Shown here one piece after another: positions 14,504 through 17,492 of a stretch of DNA of 17,492 nucleotides (positions are counted from its first letter, which is position 1; the number at the start of each line of letters is the position of its first letter). The DNA lies in contig DJYX01000043.1 of the NCBI GenBank assembly GCA_002450295.1, positions 1-17,492 of the forward strand. Direction: 5' to 3'. Under the pieces are notes generated by a model. It was given only the letters and a program-made list of their open reading frames with translations, did no database searches and had not been told where the DNA came from. The position numbers and the translations under genes were made by a program. The DNA is from Deltaproteobacteria bacterium UBA6967. GTDB lineage: Bacteria > SAR324 > NAC60-12.

Positions 14504-14923
14504 TCAACGCATCTCCACGATTTTCAGTCCAATCTCTGCCAGTTGCTGAATGGGATCGTCGCTATAGGTCATTGCTTGTTCGAGAGCAAATACGGCAATA
14601 TAAGCATCATCTTTCTCAGGCACATCCAGCAGGGGTGAAGCACGACCTGAATTGATCTGTTCTCGTAGTTGATAAAGCGTCCGGAAGTAATTCAACTGTA
14701 GAAACTCTTCGATGAAACGCCGAGTGACTTCCTGATTCTCTAGGTACACCACGAGGGTTGCTGTACCACTGTCAAAACTTTGCCGAGTCCGTCCCTCTAT
14801 CAGGGCAACGAGCTCCTGGCGTGAAAAATTTGGAACCGAGTTGGAAGCCATCCAGACTTCTTGTGCCTCTACCGAACCCAGCAAGAGAAGCCAGGCTCCC
14901 AGCAGGGCCATCAGCTTTTGCAT
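14504..14923 (-). CDS. small phosphate-binding-protein-like periplasmic protein
   Basis: A 139-residue exported protein with signal peptide (LMALLGAWLLLLGSVEA-QE, about residues 4-21). The mature chain (SNSVPNFSRQELVALIEGRTRQSF...YLENQEVTRRFIEEFLQLNYFRTLYQLREQINSGRASP, described not quoted in full) follows the order seen in one lobe of PstS-like phosphate-binding proteins: an 'L-x-x-I-F-x-G' type element, a substitute for W-x-x-G, then a helix with R-x-x-F, and a Gly/Arg loop. It is far shorter than a full two-lobe binding protein, as is known for a set of stand-alone short versions. The start is 6 bp after the porin stop, and its ribosome site overlaps that stop, so the two are translated from one mRNA. 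Ligand is unknown. Confidence 0.65.
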   Translation of the reverse strand: MQKLMALLGAWLLLLGSVEAQEVWMASNSVPNFSRQELVALIEGRTRQSFDSGTATLVVYLENQEVTRRFIEEFLQLNYFRTLYQLREQINSGRASPLLDVPEKDDAYIAVFALEQAMTYSDDPIQQLAEIGLKIVEMR

Positions 14924-14929
14924 AGATTC

Positions 14930-16258
14930 TCAGAATTCATAGGTCACCGAAATTGCCTGGGCTTGCCAGTTCTCCCCCATCTCTTTACGCCACTCTGAGG
15001 ATTCGGAAGTTTTTTTGTTTTGTGAGTAGCGCAGGCCGAAGTAGCCAGTCTTGTCATGGAATTCATACTTCAGGGTCCAATCGTGGTGGGGCTTGTATTT
15101 CAGACCAGCGAAGCGATGAGTACCCCCAAATCTTTGCTCATTGTTTTCCTCAACAGACCAATCCCCGTAGCCAACATGACTAGTGAGTTGCTCCATGTGC
15201 AGTGTCAACACAGCAGAACGGTGAGTGTCCAGCCGCTTGCGAAGACGTGAATCAGCTGCAGCAGTGACACACTGCATGAAGGAATAGTAGTCTTGCTGTG
15301 TACCCTCTGTCTTGTAGTACAACCGTGACTGCTCCAAGGTCAGCTGCCATCCTTCCAACCACAACTCCAAGCCATCGTAGTCAATCACATAGGGCCGAGT
15401 GAATTCCCCAGTTGGTAAAGTTCCACAAGCAATTTCTGCTGCCTCAATCTCTGAATTTATGAACGCTAGCTCTCCAACACCTAGAGCATCCAAAGTTGTA
15501 CCAGTTGGTAAGAGTCCCCTACCAACCGCATCCTGAACCGTAAGCTTTTGGTAATAAGAGTAGGGAATCTGAATGAAATGAGTGGGTTCGTGGTGATCCT
15601 TGCGAATCCGGAGCATCTCCCAGAGTTCCAACTCCACCGAGGCGAATTGGTTTTCCTGGCGATCCAGTCTCATATCCAATTCGGTCAGGGTGGTCAGATA
15701 ATCTTCCTGAGGCTCTGGGTCATGGCGAACAATACGACCTAGTTCAAATTGGGCCTGAAAGCTTGAACTTCTGGGTGTGTAAAAGTAGGTCATCCAGCCA
15801 TCACCTCGATCGAAGATGGCTGCATTCTGTCCCCAATAGATTTGCATCGGCTGGGCGTGATGAATACCAAGCCGATCCGCAGGATTCAGGCGCTGCATGT
15901 TGTAAAAACCATAGGGCAGCTGTAGCCGCCCAAAGCGAGTACCGACGATGCTTTCACCAAGGTAAGTGTTTGCATCCAGCAGCAAGAACTCAAATTCGCT
16001 GTCCGGGCCGTCATTGAGGTAAGGCTGGTAGGCATAAAGGGCTCGGAAGGCAAGCCACGGCTGTATGACCCAATCCAGGCGCAGCGCAGCTTCCCAGCCG
16101 TTATCCTCCTGCTGTGGGAGACGCAAGGGCTCAGGATCCGTCTGCATCCAAGCCTTGGAGATCCAGCCACTCCATTGTAGTTTGGCGAATGGTGATGCCG
16201 CTTCATCAGCCCAGAGCACACAAGGCCAAAGCAGCAAACACCAAAAGATTTTTCTCAT
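14930..16258 (-). CDS. outer-membrane porin-like beta-barrel protein
   Basis: A 442-residue protein with a signal peptide (KIFWCLLLWPCVLWA-DEA, about residues 3-18) and alternating beta-strand pattern throughout, closing with the canonical C-terminal aromatic signature AISVTYEF. Segments such as FGRLQLPYGFYNMQRLNPADRLG and YKPHHDWTLKYEFHDKTGYFG are typical of phosphate-/substrate-selective porin-type barrels. A Cys pair (around residues 274 and 325) could form an extracellular disulphide. The ATG at 16258 is chosen over a GTG at 16285 because the signal peptide begins there. Its gene is first in a two-gene unit with the small binding protein, and divergent from a histidine kinase gene. That context suggests uptake of a sensed ligand, which is inference. 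Confidence 0.85.
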   Translation of the reverse strand: MRKIFWCLLLWPCVLWADEAASPFAKLQWSGWISKAWMQTDPEPLRLPQQEDNGWEAALRLDWVIQPWLAFRALYAYQPYLNDGPDSEFEFLLLDANTYLGESIVGTRFGRLQLPYGFYNMQRLNPADRLGIHHAQPMQIYWGQNAAIFDRGDGWMTYFYTPRSSSFQAQFELGRIVRHDPEPQEDYLTTLTELDMRLDRQENQFASVELELWEMLRIRKDHHEPTHFIQIPYSYYQKLTVQDAVGRGLLPTGTTLDALGVGELAFINSEIEAAEIACGTLPTGEFTRPYVIDYDGLELWLEGWQLTLEQSRLYYKTEGTQQDYYSFMQCVTAAADSRLRKRLDTHRSAVLTLHMEQLTSHVGYGDWSVEENNEQRFGGTHRFAGLKYKPHHDWTLKYEFHDKTGYFGLRYSQNKKTSESSEWRKEMGENWQAQAISVTYEF

Positions 16259-16361
16259 GATTTTCTCAGGATTGTTGTCGAACACCGCAAACTATACTAA
16301 AGTATTTAAGTGTCAATTTATTGTAATTATTCTGAGTTCCTAATTCTGACTGACGAATTCA
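16259..16361. promoter_or_regulatory. divergent promoter region between porin and kinase genes
   Basis: A 103-bp AT-rich gap. On the minus strand a perfect -35 hexamer TTGACA (16316-16311) lies ahead of the porin start, with a TAGTTT 16 nt further as a poor -10. A palindrome ATACT-AA-AGTAT (16294-16305) overlaps this spacer and is a good candidate operator for the response regulator expected after the kinase. Confidence 0.4.
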
Positions 16362-17492
16362 ATGTCCAGGTTTCTTGAACAACTCCGACGCCAACCGCTG
16401 AATCGACAGCTCAGCTTGTCGATCTGGATACTCTTCATTGGCACTGGATTGTTGTTTGGATTCGGCCTCTACCACTACATGGAGGACATCACTGAGAAGA
16501 ATTTTCAGCAGAACCTTCAGCAGGATCAACTACTTGCCCAGATTTTCCTACAGAACCAACTCAACGAATTTACTGATGAAACACAGGGCATCGTCAACAC
16601 CTACAATTTCCTGCTGGAAGTCACAGCCGAAGATCCAGACCGTAACCGCTCTGTCTTGAAGGCGATGTTTGCAAAGCTGAAGGAATCTCCTGGATTTCTC
16701 TGGTTCTTCGATAATACTTGTCAGCTCCGGACTTCCTACAGCAGTATCGGAGAGTTCCCAGCACTACCCAATCTTTGTGAAGAAGCTGGAACACTGCTAA
16801 AGTCCAGCGAAGATTCTCAGCAAGCTTTCCTGCTTGCCCACCACATCCTGCAGGACCGAAAGGGCCTGCCTTATGGCCAATTACTGATCGCCAAAAAGCT
16901 CGATCTGCAGGAGTGGGAGCAGCCATCACAGGTGCTTCATATCTCTGCTGATCTCGTACGCCTCACCATGGAGCCGTTGACAGCAAATGCTTTGGGCGGT
17001 TTCCGAGTTCACAGCCTACCTGTACCCACCACCCGCGATTTCTATCTGAACCTCTTTTATGACAACAAGCGACTTGAAGCAACCGCCATCAACACCACTG
17101 CAGTTGCCATGCTTGTCTTTCTGATGATGGGGCTGATTCTTTATCTTGGCGTGCGGCTGGTTCTTGAGAAGACCATCACGGGGCCAACCAGCCAATTATT
17201 GGGAGATGTGTGGGCATTTGTGGAAAACGATCATCAGGTTCCTCTTCGTAAGCAACAATCCCAGGAATTGGATCAACTCTACCAGGCGATTCATGAGATG
17301 ACAGTAGCCATCCAGGAATCTCGTAAGCGGCAACTTGATCAGTTGGAGGAACGCCTGCAAATGCGTTCTAAGCTGGAGATTGCGGACGCATTGGGTCATA
17401 TCAGCCATGAAATCAATCGCTACCTTGGTGCGATCCGCATCTCTGCAGAGTTTTTGCGGCTCCTTCCTGACCAGGACCCTAAACCTCAACTA
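16362..17492 (+). CDS. sensor histidine kinase, 3' end outside window
   Basis: Inner-membrane two-component sensor. The visible 377 residues show a first transmembrane helix (about 20-38), a periplasmic sensor domain (about 40-243) with coiled N-terminal part and no recognised family, a second transmembrane helix (about 246-265), a HAMP linker (about 266-320), a coiled coil and the start of the DHp helix with the phosphoacceptor His349 in GHISHEINRYLGAIR. The ATP-binding domain lies beyond the window. The H-box carries N-R in place of the common N-P, followed by YLGAIR, as in the HisKA-type kinases of this style. The ATG at 16362 has no strong ribosome site. It is divergent from the porin/binding-protein pair and probably controls it; a response regulator is expected downstream. 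Confidence 0.9.
   Translation, partial: MSRFLEQLRRQPLNRQLSLSIWILFIGTGLLFGFGLYHYMEDITEKNFQQNLQQDQLLAQIFLQNQLNEFTDETQGIVNTYNFLLEVTAEDPDRNRSVLKAMFAKLKESPGFLWFFDNTCQLRTSYSSIGEFPALPNLCEEAGTLLKSSEDSQQAFLLAHHILQDRKGLPYGQLLIAKKLDLQEWEQPSQVLHISADLVRLTMEPLTANALGGFRVHSLPVPTTRDFYLNLFYDNKRLEATAINTTAVAMLVFLMMGLILYLGVRLVLEKTITGPTSQLLGDVWAFVENDHQVPLRKQQSQELDQLYQAIHEMTVAIQESRKRQLDQLEERLQMRSKLEIADALGHISHEINRYLGAIRISAEFLRLLPDQDPKPQL

Overview
The window looks like chromosomal DNA of a Gram-negative, probably aerobic and possibly marine proteobacterium-like organism. Supporting signs are outer-membrane and periplasmic proteins (a beta-barrel porin ending in Phe, signal peptides, a lipobox protein), a c-type cytochrome, a Tat-exported high-potential iron-sulfur protein, and several widely separated single genes. 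A SAR324-like lineage is a guess from overall gene style only. Base composition is uneven: about 1-2 kb and 9.6-11.3 kb are AT-rich, while 11.7-17.5 kb is richer in GC. Genes end in TGA as well as TAG/TAA and use TGG for Trp, so the code is standard.

Layout. 1-4.4 kb (all minus): a multiheme cytochrome c cut by the window edge, a small dimeric alpha/beta-barrel (ABM-like) protein, a secreted protein of similar look, a gamma-glutamyltransferase, and a second ABM-like protein. 4.7-7.6 kb: a DapA-superfamily lyase resembling the hydroxyproline-pathway deaminase (plus) convergent with an S9 oligopeptidase (minus). 7.8-8.5 kb: the highlight, a MerB-type organomercurial lyase homologue whose reading frame is interrupted only by two TGA codons. 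These fall at the two catalytic cysteine positions of the family (Cys96 and Cys159 of plasmid R831b MerB), and each is followed at SECIS distance by a stem-loop. It reads as a double-selenocysteine protein rather than a pseudogene. 8.6-11.7 kb: small genes (a four-cysteine zinc-ribbon protein, a DUF4174 protein with an acidic 51-residue partner, two tiny membrane proteins, a TPR protein, a tiny lipoprotein, HiPIP). 11.7-12.7 kb (minus): an arginine-rich DRR-repeat protein followed by a membrane-anchored staphylococcal-nuclease-type protein whose true start is unclear. 13.3-17.5 kb: an MFS transporter, then a porin plus small phosphate-binding-like periplasmic protein (minus) divergent from a sensor histidine kinase that runs off the window.

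How the genes work together: the clearest functional units are the porin/binding-protein pair with the divergent kinase (a plausible sensing and uptake locus) and the cytochrome c/ABM pair. The MerB-like gene is monocistronic and has no other mer gene beside it. No selenocysteine machinery (selA, selB, selC tRNA, selD) was seen here, so it must be elsewhere in the genome if the interpretation is right.
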